Of a DNA stretch of 19,409 bases, positions 1 through 7,032 are shown piece by piece. The notes under the pieces were generated by a model. That model was not told the origin of the DNA, made no database searches, and worked only from the letters and a program-made list of their open reading frames with translations. The translations under genes were made by a program, and so were the position numbers. Source of the DNA: Galbitalea sp036271795 (GTDB lineage: Bacteria > Actinomycetota > Actinomycetes > Actinomycetales > Microbacteriaceae); assembly GCA_036271795.1 (NCBI GenBank), contig DATAZY010000066.1, forward strand, positions 1 through 19,409, read 5' to 3'. Each line of letters begins with the position of its first letter. The first letter of the stretch is position 1.

Positions 1-1
1 C

Positions 2-1438
2 GAACTCGGGACGAAGACGAAGATGTTCTCGGATGCCCCGAACCCGGCCGCCTTCGGTGCCGTCGCTGCCGAGCCGAACACGCAGATCACGCCGGTCGAC
101 CTCGGCTTGCCGGGCTCCCTGCCGGTCGTCAACGAGCAGGCAGTCAAGTACTCGATCAGCCTCGGCCTCGCGCTCGGCTGCTCGATCGCTTCGCCGTCGC
201 GGTTCGCCCGCAAGAACTACTTCTACCCGGACCTCGCCAAGAACTATCAGATTAGCCAGTTCGACGAACCGATCGCCTATGACGGCGCGGTGGATGTCGA
301 GCTCGCCGATGGTCGCACCTTTACTGTGGAGATCGAGCGCGCCCACATGGAAGAGGACGCCGGCAAGCTGACCCACGTCGGGGGCGCGACCGGTCGCATC
401 CAGGGCGCAGAGTATTCGCTGGTCGACTACAACCGTGCCGGGGTTCCCCTGGTCGAGATCGTCACGAAGATGATCACGGGCGCCGAGAAGGATGCCCCGG
501 AGCTCGCGAAGGCCTATGTCTCGACCATCCGCGACATCGTCCTGTCGCTCGGGATCTCGGAGGCGCGGATGGAGCGCGGCAACCTGCGCTGCGACGCGAA
601 CATCTCGCTGTCACCGCGCGGCTCCGGCAAGCTCGGGACTCGCACGGAGACGAAGAACGTGAACTCGCTGCGCAGCGTCGAGCGGGCCATCCGTTACGAG
701 ATCCAGCGGCAGGCGGCCATCCTTGCCGGCGGCGGCACGATCATCCAGGAGACCCGCCACTGGCACGAGGACACCGGCGTCACCTCCGCGGGGCGGCCGA
801 AGAGCGATGCGGATGACTACCGTTACTTCCCCGAGCCCGACCTGCTGCCGGTTGAGCCATCTTTGGAGTTGATCGAGCAGCTGCGAGAGGCGCTGCCCGA
901 GAAGCCTTCCATCCGCCGCAAGCGCCTGCAGGAGGCGTGGAGTTTCACCGATCTCGAATTCCAGGATGTCGTCAACTCCGGTCTCGTCGTCGAGATCGAG
1001 CAGACGGTTGCAGAGGGTGCGATGGCTCAGTCCGCTCGCAAGTGGTGGACCGGCGAGATCGCCCGCCTCGCCAACGAGCGCGGCGTGGATGCCTCGTCGC
1101 TCGTCAGCGCTCAGGATGTCTCGGAGCTGATCGCTCTCGTAGAGTCCGGCGAGCTAACCGATCGGCTCGCCCGCCAGGTGCTCCTCGGAACGATCGACGG
1201 CGAGGGTTCACCCATCCACGTGGTCGAGGCCCGCGGCCTGAAGGTCGTCTCGGACGACACGGCTCTCCTCGCCGCGATCGATTCTGCCTTGGCTGACCAG
1301 CCGGATGTTCTCGAGAAGATCCGCGAGGGGAAGGTGCAGGCTGCCGGTGCCGTCATCGGAGCGGTTATGAAGGCGATGAAGGGCACCGCAGATGCTGCTC
1401 GCGTGCGCGAGCTGGTGCTGGAGCGGGCCGGGGAGTAA
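2..1438 (+). CDS. gatB: Aspartyl/glutamyl-tRNA amidotransferase subunit B, 5' end outside window
   Basis: GatB is the tRNA-binding kinase subunit of the GatCAB complex, which converts Glu-tRNA(Gln) (and Asp-tRNA(Asn)) to the amidated form in the cytoplasm. The frame is already open at base 2 and reads ELGTKTKMFSDAPNP, the classic GatB N-terminal motif, so the ATG at 23 is internal and only about 20 residues are missing upstream. Family features follow in order: the EQAVKYSISLGLALGC segment, the DYNRAGVPLVEIV motif, the TETKNVNSLRSVERAI motif, the ETRHWHEDTG and DYRYFPEPDLLP motifs near the middle, and a C-terminal GatB/YqeY tail domain. The 479 visible residues fit the usual length of about 500. 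The stop is TAA at 1436-1438. gatC and gatA would be expected upstream, but this cannot be seen. The next gene lies on the opposite strand, 91 bases away, with no clear terminator hairpin between them. Confidence 0.97.
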   Translation, partial: ELGTKTKMFSDAPNPAAFGAVAAEPNTQITPVDLGLPGSLPVVNEQAVKYSISLGLALGCSIASPSRFARKNYFYPDLAKNYQISQFDEPIAYDGAVDVELADGRTFTVEIERAHMEEDAGKLTHVGGATGRIQGAEYSLVDYNRAGVPLVEIVTKMITGAEKDAPELAKAYVSTIRDIVLSLGISEARMERGNLRCDANISLSPRGSGKLGTRTETKNVNSLRSVERAIRYEIQRQAAILAGGGTIIQETRHWHEDTGVTSAGRPKSDADDYRYFPEPDLLPVEPSLELIEQLREALPEKPSIRRKRLQEAWSFTDLEFQDVVNSGLVVEIEQTVAEGAMAQSARKWWTGEIARLANERGVDASSLVSAQDVSELIALVESGELTDRLARQVLLGTIDGEGSPIHVVEARGLKVVSDDTALLAAIDSALADQPDVLEKIREGKVQAAGAVIGAVMKAMKGTADAARVRELVLERAGE

Positions 1439-1529
1439 GGCGCTTGCGTTCCTATTGACGGGTCGGGCCATCGAGGTGCCCAACGAGACTCGAAATCGTT
1501 GTGCAGTCGGGAACCCCCGTAGACCTCAG

Positions 1530-1739
1530 CTAAACGCGTGCAAACCTGTACACGCCACGAATCGCGGAGGAAAAAAAGACGCCCAGGCTGTCCGCCTGCA
1601 TAAGGCTTAAATGCACCGACGTAGGCACGTCGAAGTATTGATACACGTTGCCGCCCTTGAACTCGACTTCGAGGGTTTGCGTCTCTTCTGAATAGCCAAC
1701 CGATTGAATATTTGACGATTCGACAGGCGTTCTCTCCAC
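1530..1739 (-). CDS. KTSC-domain small protein, third gene of SIR2-HerA operon
   Basis: This 69-residue protein is almost entirely one KTSC domain. The domain is also found at the C-terminus of some lysyl-tRNA synthetases; its function is unknown, and RNA binding has been suggested. Visible signature: an N-terminal V-x-SSNI-x-SVGY segment (residues 6-16), the LEVEFKGG strand (23-30), the central YxY motif YQY (33-35) followed by DVP, and a C-terminal IRGVYRFARV. The start is a GTG at 1739, two bases after the TAG of the HerA gene, with a purine-rich AAGGGAAGGA stretch upstream that can act as ribosome-binding site. Such tight spacing implies co-transcription and probable translational coupling with the ATPase. 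The family call is solid from the motif string. The role in defence is inference from position only; a modulator, sensor or antitoxin-like role are all possible. Confidence 0.85.
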   Translation of the reverse strand: MERTPVESSNIQSVGYSEETQTLEVEFKGGNVYQYFDVPTSVHLSLMQADSLGVFFSSAIRGVYRFARV

Positions 1740-1741
1740 AA

Positions 1742-3583
1742 CTAATCCTTCCCTTTCAGGATTGAGGGTGAATTTTGATTCTGCGCCCTCCAGGCTTGGA
1801 CTACGAGCGAGTAGTCAGATGGTTCTCTCTTACGGTCCCAACCACCGGGCATGGCTCCGCTCACCACTGCAGGATCGCGACTGTCCGGAAGTGACTGGGG
1901 TAATGTGATGAGCGCGCGCATGGGGAGCGGCACGCTTTCGCCAAGGATAATTGCTTCTCCGGTCCGAAGAATTGGCAACATCGAAAGGATGCCCTTCAAG
2001 TTGTCGGCCGCGGCAGCGCTCACATGTGCCCTGTCCGCGGTGTTGGTCAGCCTCATCGCGATGAGCGTTCCACATTGGCTCAGGATCGTGGGATCAATTT
2101 CTGACGGGCGCTGGCTTACGATCATGGCACCCATTCCGTACTTTCGGCCCTCTCGCACGATCCTCTGCACTGCCGATTTCGCAGCGGCGGACCTGGTTTC
2201 TCCCAGATAGGCGTGCGCCTCTTCGAAGATGAAAAGAACGGGACGCTCTCGACTACCTTCGGAGAAATTGCGGGCCCAAAACATCGCATCGTAGATAACA
2301 CGAGTCATCGATCCGACGATGTCGGTTGCCACAGCGGGTGGAACCCCTGACAAATCGACGATCGTTACCGAACGATCGAGGCCTAGCCAGGCTTCAAGGA
2401 GGGTGTCGAGATCCTGCGCGGTTTTGCCCTTCTTGCTGGGGGACCAGACTGATGGGGACAGCGCGAAATCGAATCTGCGGTCCCGTAGGCGGGAACCGAG
2501 TACGTCGACCGCACGTCGAATGTTGAGTGGCGAGGTACTCAGATAGACCTTTGCTGCACCGGCCGATTGGGTTTGAGTCTGAAAAATCGGGGCGACTACC
2601 CGTTCGGAATCTCCCGGCTCGATTGGGTTCCCAGCGGCGTCCTCAAGAAGCGCCCATGTTGCTTGCGATTGGCCGCCAGCGGCAGTGTGAGTTGCGTTGA
2701 GCAGAACATGCAACTCAAACCAGAGGGTACGAACGCTGAACGGGACAGGACTATCAGCGTTGATTTCTGCCTTGTTGAGGCCCGCAACACTCTTTCGCTT
2801 GAAGCTTGCGCGTTTCAATTCAGTAGTCAGGTCGCGTACGTACGCGCGGCCCGCATCGTCTGCGATACTGCCGAAGAGCAGCGGGACTAACTCGTCGAAA
2901 GTAAGTGCCCAAAATGGCACGCTAAGTTCATGTGCTCCGGACACCCGGGTCGCGTCAATCGTGAAGACATTGGCAGAGGCGCCAAGCGCGCGGGCATATT
3001 CGCCGTGCATGTCAAAAAGCACAATGCGGGCGGAGGGGAATCTAGAAGGATCAGATATCGATTGGACAATCGACGACACCGTCGTCGATTTTCCTGAGCC
3101 GGTCGAGCCGACAACAGCCGAATGCCGCGTTACCAAGCGATCGAGGTCAAGTCTCGCCTCAATCGCTTCTGCTGCTGCAACGTGACCTATCGGAACAAAC
3201 CCGCGTCCGTGCGAACCGTAGATCGATGCGAGGTCGGACCCGGTGACGACATGAACCTGATCACCTACGCTCGGAAGCTGCGATACCCCTCGCACAAACG
3301 ATCGGCCGCGGGACGACTCGCCAACCAATTCAAGGCTCAGCCAGCGCGCCTCAATCGCTTCTCCGTCAGCAATGGTTGGCGCGGCTCCAGCGCCAACCCG
3401 CGTGACCACGCCAACGAGATCCGTGAGTCCAATGGAAATTCGTGCAAAGCTGCCGACCTGCCCGACGCGGTAAGGTTCGCCGGCTACGAAAATGAGACCG
3501 TTCGGGACGTCACCGTCAATTGCGACTGAGACTGTTGAGCCGTCAACATCCTGAACCGTGCCGATTGCAGATGGCTCGCGCAT
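1742..3583 (-). CDS. herA: HerA-type hexameric ATPase of SIR2-HerA defence system
   Basis: This is a HerA/FtsK-superfamily ATPase (DUF87 type) of 613 residues. The N-terminal about 130 residues form a beta-rich HAS-barrel-like region. The Walker A motif GSTGSGKS lies at about 159-166 and Walker B LFIFEEAH at about 450-457. The HerA hallmark VSQRPSEIDP at about 489 and GTLIAMRLTN at about 506 follow. HerA proteins form hexameric DNA-translocating rings; in SIR2-HerA (Nezha) systems the ring assembles with the SIR2 partner to give an antiphage complex. I chose the ATG at 3583 because it follows the SIR2 stop codon by one base. A GTG at 3619 in the same frame would add 12 residues and overlap the SIR2 gene by 35 bases. 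The KTSC gene follows after two bases. All nucleotide-binding motifs appear intact, so ATPase activity is expected. The gene looks more AT-rich than gatB, which fits an acquired island (by eye, not calculated). Confidence 0.9.
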   Translation of the reverse strand: MREPSAIGTVQDVDGSTVSVAIDGDVPNGLIFVAGEPYRVGQVGSFARISIGLTDLVGVVTRVGAGAAPTIADGEAIEARWLSLELVGESSRGRSFVRGVSQLPSVGDQVHVVTGSDLASIYGSHGRGFVPIGHVAAAEAIEARLDLDRLVTRHSAVVGSTGSGKSTTVSSIVQSISDPSRFPSARIVLFDMHGEYARALGASANVFTIDATRVSGAHELSVPFWALTFDELVPLLFGSIADDAGRAYVRDLTTELKRASFKRKSVAGLNKAEINADSPVPFSVRTLWFELHVLLNATHTAAGGQSQATWALLEDAAGNPIEPGDSERVVAPIFQTQTQSAGAAKVYLSTSPLNIRRAVDVLGSRLRDRRFDFALSPSVWSPSKKGKTAQDLDTLLEAWLGLDRSVTIVDLSGVPPAVATDIVGSMTRVIYDAMFWARNFSEGSRERPVLFIFEEAHAYLGETRSAAAKSAVQRIVREGRKYGMGAMIVSQRPSEIDPTILSQCGTLIAMRLTNTADRAHVSAAAADNLKGILSMLPILRTGEAIILGESVPLPMRALITLPQSLPDSRDPAVVSGAMPGGWDRKREPSDYSLVVQAWRAQNQNSPSILKGKD

Positions 3584-3584
3584 C

Positions 3585-4688
3585 TCAGCTCTTGACGGTG
3601 ATTCGGTCGAGCACGCCACCGAATGTGTTGAAGTCCCCGAACCTCGGCACCAACTCGCCGGAAGGAAGCATCGCCCAGGGAAGGCTGACCCTACCGATTA
3701 CGGCGGCATCTTTTGCGTAGAGCCGCAGACCCGATTCCCGAGTGGCAAGCTCAACTGCGTCGTCGAAGTCGGCGAGATCATCGAAAAGGAGCCCGAATGC
3801 CACGGCACCCGGGTTGACTCGTAGTCCTTCTTCGATGAGCTCGTTGATGTGCTGATCGCCGAACGAGTAGCCGATCGTGATTAGTGCCGCGCCAGGTCGG
3901 CGCATGAACGTACGCAGCCGATCCTGCATCGATAGATAGGGCATGCGACGGCTTTGGTCGTACTTCAAATGTGAAGGGTGAATCAGGGTCCTATCGAATT
4001 TCCCGTTCTTCCACTCTGCGGTCCGATAGGTCATTCCGTCGCGTGACTTCCAACTGATCGATCCGTGCATTTTCCAGAATCGAGCCCACCGATTCGGAAG
4101 ATTGTCCTCTTCCATCGCTCGCAAATCGAGAAATGGTTCGTAAGAGCCGACAAACCCGTCAAAGTAGGACACGTGGTTTGACTCGAGTGCTTGTTCCATA
4201 AGCATGTCGTAGCTGAGGGTGAACAGCTCGAGAGGGTGCGAACGATCGAACTCGGACGCCCATCGAGCGACTGACTCGTATCCTGAATCGCCAGCCGGGA
4301 GTGTTACCGCAACTCTCTTAGCAATGGCCACAACGATCTCTGACTCAAGGGTCTCAAGCTCGGCCTTAGTTAGTCCACGAACGGTATCCTTTCCAACGAC
4401 GGTTATCAGCGTCCGCGCACGAGTCAGCCAGTCCTCCACTGTTGGTTTTGAGTTGCCGTCCTCCTTGAGCGAGTCGTCAAGTATCTTGAGTGTGGTCTTC
4501 GCCTTGATCGCCGACTGCACATCAACGGTCAGGCCAGCGATAGCAGGAATTAGCGGCCCGATTTTCGTCATAATCGAGCAACCACCGCCAGCTCCGATCA
4601 GGAGAGCAAGTGGTCTGGAACCGTCAACGAGTGTCATCTCCAGAATATTCACCGCATCAGATGAGTCGTGCGTCGATGGTTTTGACAT
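3585..4688 (-). CDS. SIR2-like NADase-family protein of SIR2-HerA defence system
   Basis: A 367-residue SIR2-like protein of the type found in antiphage systems, where it degrades NAD+ on phage sensing. Visible motifs: the nucleotide-binding loop LLIGAGGGCSI (29-39) followed by PLIPAIAGLT (45-54), TLSYD (157-161) at the place of the usual T-x-N-Y-D, the histidine motif KMHGSISW (206-213), and TIGYSFGDQHINELI (271-285). The HG histidine is present, but the asparagine of the T-x-N-Y-D motif is serine (codon AGC), which may alter catalysis. The start is probably the ATG at 4688. A -10-like TACACT at 4695-4700 lies six bases upstream, which suits a leaderless mRNA. An in-frame ATG at 4706 is the alternative. 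The frame stays open far upstream (to 5519) but runs through the opposite-strand membrane-protein gene and carries no recognisable domain there. It is the first gene of a three-gene operon, one base before herA. Confidence 0.85.
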   Translation of the reverse strand: MSKPSTHDSSDAVNILEMTLVDGSRPLALLIGAGGGCSIMTKIGPLIPAIAGLTVDVQSAIKAKTTLKILDDSLKEDGNSKPTVEDWLTRARTLITVVGKDTVRGLTKAELETLESEIVVAIAKRVAVTLPAGDSGYESVARWASEFDRSHPLELFTLSYDMLMEQALESNHVSYFDGFVGSYEPFLDLRAMEEDNLPNRWARFWKMHGSISWKSRDGMTYRTAEWKNGKFDRTLIHPSHLKYDQSRRMPYLSMQDRLRTFMRRPGAALITIGYSFGDQHINELIEEGLRVNPGAVAFGLLFDDLADFDDAVELATRESGLRLYAKDAAVIGRVSLPWAMLPSGELVPRFGDFNTFGGVLDRITVKS

Positions 4689-4694
4689 GCGCGC

Positions 4695-4700
4695 AGTGTA
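4695..4700 (-). promoter_or_regulatory. Candidate -10 element for the SIR2-HerA-KTSC operon
   Basis: On the minus strand TACACT (TAnnnT type) ends six bases before the ATG at 4688. This spacing would place the transcription start at or next to the A of the start codon, giving a leaderless transcript, a common arrangement in actinobacteria. No convincing -35 hexamer is seen 16-18 bases upstream. The call rests on the motif and spacing only. Confidence 0.35.
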
Positions 4701-4943
4701 TTGCATTCCTGCCGGCCACCAGCGAAGACCAAGACGGCGGCTCGTCAGCGGCGCAGGAACGTAAGTACGCATGTTGCAGGACGCATCGCCGAGGCGCCAC
4801 TCGCTATCGCTCAGACAACTGAACGGTGCAGGCCGATCAGCGGGGCTAGCTGTATTCGACGCCGGGCACCGGCTTGGAGACGCTCGTGCGCGAAAGCCCG
4901 CCAGAAGTAATGCGTCGACCGCACGCCATGGAATGATCGCCGT

Positions 4944-6035
4944 ATGGGGGAGCCGCGAAAGCCGACGTCGGCGCCCATCACGGCATTGAACTTCGAGCCG
5001 CTCGTCGGCCCCGTAACCCGAGCGGAAGTCAAAGCGTTTCGGAAGAGCCCGGGCAATCTTGGGCTGCGCACCACTGCGGCCCTCACGGAAAACAACCGAG
5101 AGGCGCTCGGAGTCGGCGTGATTCTTCTCACGATCTGCATACTCGGAACTGAATACGGTCTCATCTATGGTCTTTTCTTCGTTAGCGAGGGCATCGGAGT
5201 CATCCTGGCGCTCATCGCCGTGCTCTTGCTCTTCGCTCTGAAGTGGTGTTGGGATACGTTGCACCACGAGGTTTTCGTTACATCCCCGTGGGGACGGTGG
5301 TATCGGCTCACGAGGTTTGCCGCAACGAACGGACTGACGTATTCGGCTCAGATTTCTCCCCCTAGGTATCCGGCAACCATCTTCCTTCGCGGTGGCGACC
5401 GCGCCGCGACAGATGTCGTCGGCTTCACTAAGCCAACCCCGGTCCAGATGGGCAACTACCACTACAGCGGAGAGGTAGAGATCGGCCGAGTTCGAGAGTG
5501 GGGATTCGTTCGGCTGCAACTCGACCGTCGCTTACCCCATATGGTTCTCGAGGCCAAGATCCGCCGCAGGCTCACCGGGACTAGATTTCCCGTCTCGTTC
5601 TCAAGTCACCAGACTCTGTCGCTTGAGGGCGATTTCGACCGATATTTCACCCTCTACGTGCCGCGCGACTATGAGCGTGACGCGCTCTACGTCTTCACCC
5701 CTGACCTCATGGCTTTACTGATCGATGAGGCCGCGCCATTCGATGTCGAGATCATCGATGACTGGATGTACATCTACTCGCACCGACCCTTTGAGATGGC
5801 GACAACCGACGCATACGCCAGGCTCGACCGCATCGTGGAAACTGTGGGTGCAAAAGCCCGTCGCCAATCCTCTCGCTACTGGGATGACCGAGTCGCCCCG
5901 CGCGATGTGAACCTGGTCGCGCAGCACGGTCGACGGTTGCGACGTTTAGAGGACCGCCTGTACGTGATCGGAGCATCCGTTATCGTCGCTGGGGTTGTCA
6001 CCATCCTTGTGACCGAGGCGATTCTTCGGCGCTAG
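4944..6035 (+). CDS. Unrecognised membrane protein with large soluble domain
   Basis: A 363-residue protein that I cannot assign to a named family with confidence. An N-terminal cytosolic stretch of about 55 residues precedes two closely spaced hydrophobic helices (about 56-78 and 83-101). A soluble domain of roughly 230 residues follows, and a single C-terminal helix (about 338-360) ends in RR. The soluble part contains FVRLQLDRRLPHMVLEAK and then YVPRDYERDALYVFTPDLM with DDWMYIYSH. This pattern loosely recalls DUF3137-like galactanase-unrelated membrane proteins found in many bacteria; the resemblance is weak. The ATG at 4944 was chosen because it starts the coherent MGEPRKPTSAP reading and no strong ribosome-binding site favours another start. 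The gene is divergent from the SIR2 operon (255 bases between the starts) and convergent with the remnant that follows. It may belong to the same accessory island, but nothing links it to defence functionally. Confidence 0.75.
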   Translation: MGEPRKPTSAPITALNFEPLVGPVTRAEVKAFRKSPGNLGLRTTAALTENNREALGVGVILLTICILGTEYGLIYGLFFVSEGIGVILALIAVLLLFALKWCWDTLHHEVFVTSPWGRWYRLTRFAATNGLTYSAQISPPRYPATIFLRGGDRAATDVVGFTKPTPVQMGNYHYSGEVEIGRVREWGFVRLQLDRRLPHMVLEAKIRRRLTGTRFPVSFSSHQTLSLEGDFDRYFTLYVPRDYERDALYVFTPDLMALLIDEAAPFDVEIIDDWMYIYSHRPFEMATTDAYARLDRIVETVGAKARRQSSRYWDDRVAPRDVNLVAQHGRRLRRLEDRLYVIGASVIVAGVVTILVTEAILRR

Positions 6036-6060
6036 CATTCGCAACGGTGCAGCCCGTTTC

Positions 6061-6377
6061 TCAGAGACGCCAATTCGCGACCGGCCGTCCTCCGTCAGCG
6101 TCGCGAAATGCTCGAAGATAAGACTTCTCCACGTTCTTACCAACGTGATCGGGTGTCTCAAGCCAGCAAACGAGAAGCTCCGCCGCGTCCGTGAGCTGCC
6201 AGATCGCGCGACCTCCCGAGTGATCGGTACCGAGATGGACTGCCGGACGATCGCATGCACACCCCGTCGCCCTGGCACTGCCGCTAGGTCGAGCCCGATC
6301 AGCGGCACGAATCCGTGGAATCCGACTGATTCAAGTCCCGCACGATCCCCCGTGACCCAGGGTGCGAATTCCACCAC
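6061..6377 (-). pseudogene. Frameshifted remnant of a small unrecognised gene
   Basis: Two adjacent minus-strand frames each read like protein for only part of this stretch. The upstream part (6377 down to about 6285, possible GTG start at 6377) reads VVEFAPWVTGDRAG then FHGFVPLIGLDLAAVPG. The downstream part is in a different frame (about 6285 down to the TGA at 6063-6061) and reads CDRPAVHLGTDHSGG, AIWQLTDAAELLVCWLETP, and ends RPVANWRL. Joining them at about 6255-6285 would give one protein of about 105 residues with a plausible fold, so a single-base indel is the simplest explanation. The overall style (Trp-rich, compact, acidic) vaguely recalls SUKH/SMI1-type small proteins, but I do not claim that family. 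It could instead be a sequencing error in an intact gene, or two unrelated spurious frames. Confidence 0.4.
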
Positions 6378-6403
6378 GTGGGCAGCATACGGACTATCGC
6401 CTG

Positions 6404-6781
6404 CTAAGCGCCGAAACGCGACCTCAGCCGCCGCATCGGCGATGCGACCATCGCGCGCGCTGCGTTGCGCTGCGAGTCGGGCAGGTGCGCGATTGCCGCA
6501 TTCGCCGCAACCTTGACATCGCGGGCGTGATCGTGAGTCATCCGCGCCAGGGCTTCCCACGGCGTTGCGGGGTTGTTCGTCACAGCGAGACGCACCTCTG
6601 GCGAGGGCACTTCGGCCAGCAGCTCGAGCGTGTCAGGCGTGACGGAGAAGTGACCCGCGAGACGGATTCGGTCTTCGTCGGTTCCGTACGCGGCGATGCT
6701 TTCCTGCGCCGTCGGGCTGATCGGGAGCTCCCAGTGAAACGAGTAGGCGAGCGAGAATTCGTGGCCCAATTCCATCGTCAT
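6404..6781 (-). CDS. Small HEAT/LRV-repeat-like protein
   Basis: A 125-residue protein. Residues 35-105 carry repeated helical units of the type found in variant leucine-rich repeat (LRV) and HEAT-like proteins: DRIRLAGHFSVTPDTLELLA, then PEVRLAVTNNPATPWEALAR, then RDVKVAANAAIAHLPDS. Each has the R-x-x-[LV]-A-x-[NH]-x-x-[TV]-[PT] pattern. Such proteins are normally protein-interaction scaffolds, and no catalytic function is implied. The start is the ATG at 6781; a second ATG at 6775 is possible, and the longer frame reaching 6874 reads as low-complexity non-coding sequence. A G-rich stretch eight to ten bases upstream is only a weak ribosome-binding site. It is divergent from the LysE-family gene and sits 26 bases upstream of the frameshifted remnant, with which it may once have formed an operon. 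Confidence 0.65.
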   Translation of the reverse strand: MTMELGHEFSLAYSFHWELPISPTAQESIAAYGTDEDRIRLAGHFSVTPDTLELLAEVPSPEVRLAVTNNPATPWEALARMTHDHARDVKVAANAAIAHLPDSQRNAARAMVASPMRRLRSRFGA

Positions 6782-6898
6782 CGTGACTACCCCCAAAGCA
6801 CTTTGCAAAGCCGACGAACCGCTGGTCCCCAGACGCATCGGTGGCAAAAACGGCCTTACCTTTCGACCGTACATTCTCGGCTAGCGCGTATCGAGTGC

Positions 6899-6926
6899 CG
6901 GGGTACCCCCAAAAGGGGCGACCCCG
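6899..6926. repeat. Nested GC-rich inverted repeat between divergent genes
   Basis: The outer arms CGGGGT (6899-6904) and ACCCCG (6921-6926) enclose an inner CCCC-AAAA-GGGG hairpin (6907-6918). The left side also contains the palindrome GGGGTACCCC. It lies in the 251-base gap between the LRV-like gene (-) and the LysE-family gene (+), so it is more likely an operator or an untranslated-leader structure than a shared terminator. Nothing else in the gap could be assigned. Confidence 0.3.
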
Positions 6927-7032
6927 CCGGCCAGGGACATCCCTTCGACGGCGGCCGTTCGAGCGTCGCTGACGTCCATGCGACACGCCCGATGCAATTA
7001 GGCTCTTGCCCAGTTGACCAGGGGAGACGCCC

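Noticed and set aside
3584..3619. GTG at 3619 as start of the HerA gene
   Set aside because: It would overlap the SIR2 gene by 35 bases; the ATG at 3583 sits one base after the SIR2 stop.
4689..5519. N-terminal extension of the SIR2-like protein reading open to 5519 on the minus strand
   Set aside because: It runs antisense to the membrane-protein gene, carries no recognisable domain, and the SIR2 motifs start just after the ATG at 4688.
6145..6516. Plus-strand open frame 6145-6516
   Set aside because: Composition is Ser/Pro/Arg-rich shadow type with no motif, antisense to better frames.
5946..6560. Long minus-strand frame of 204 codons covering 5946-6560 as one intact gene
   Set aside because: Its N-terminal part is antisense-frame shadow of the LRV-like gene and its C-terminal part overlaps the membrane-protein gene; only the middle looks like protein.
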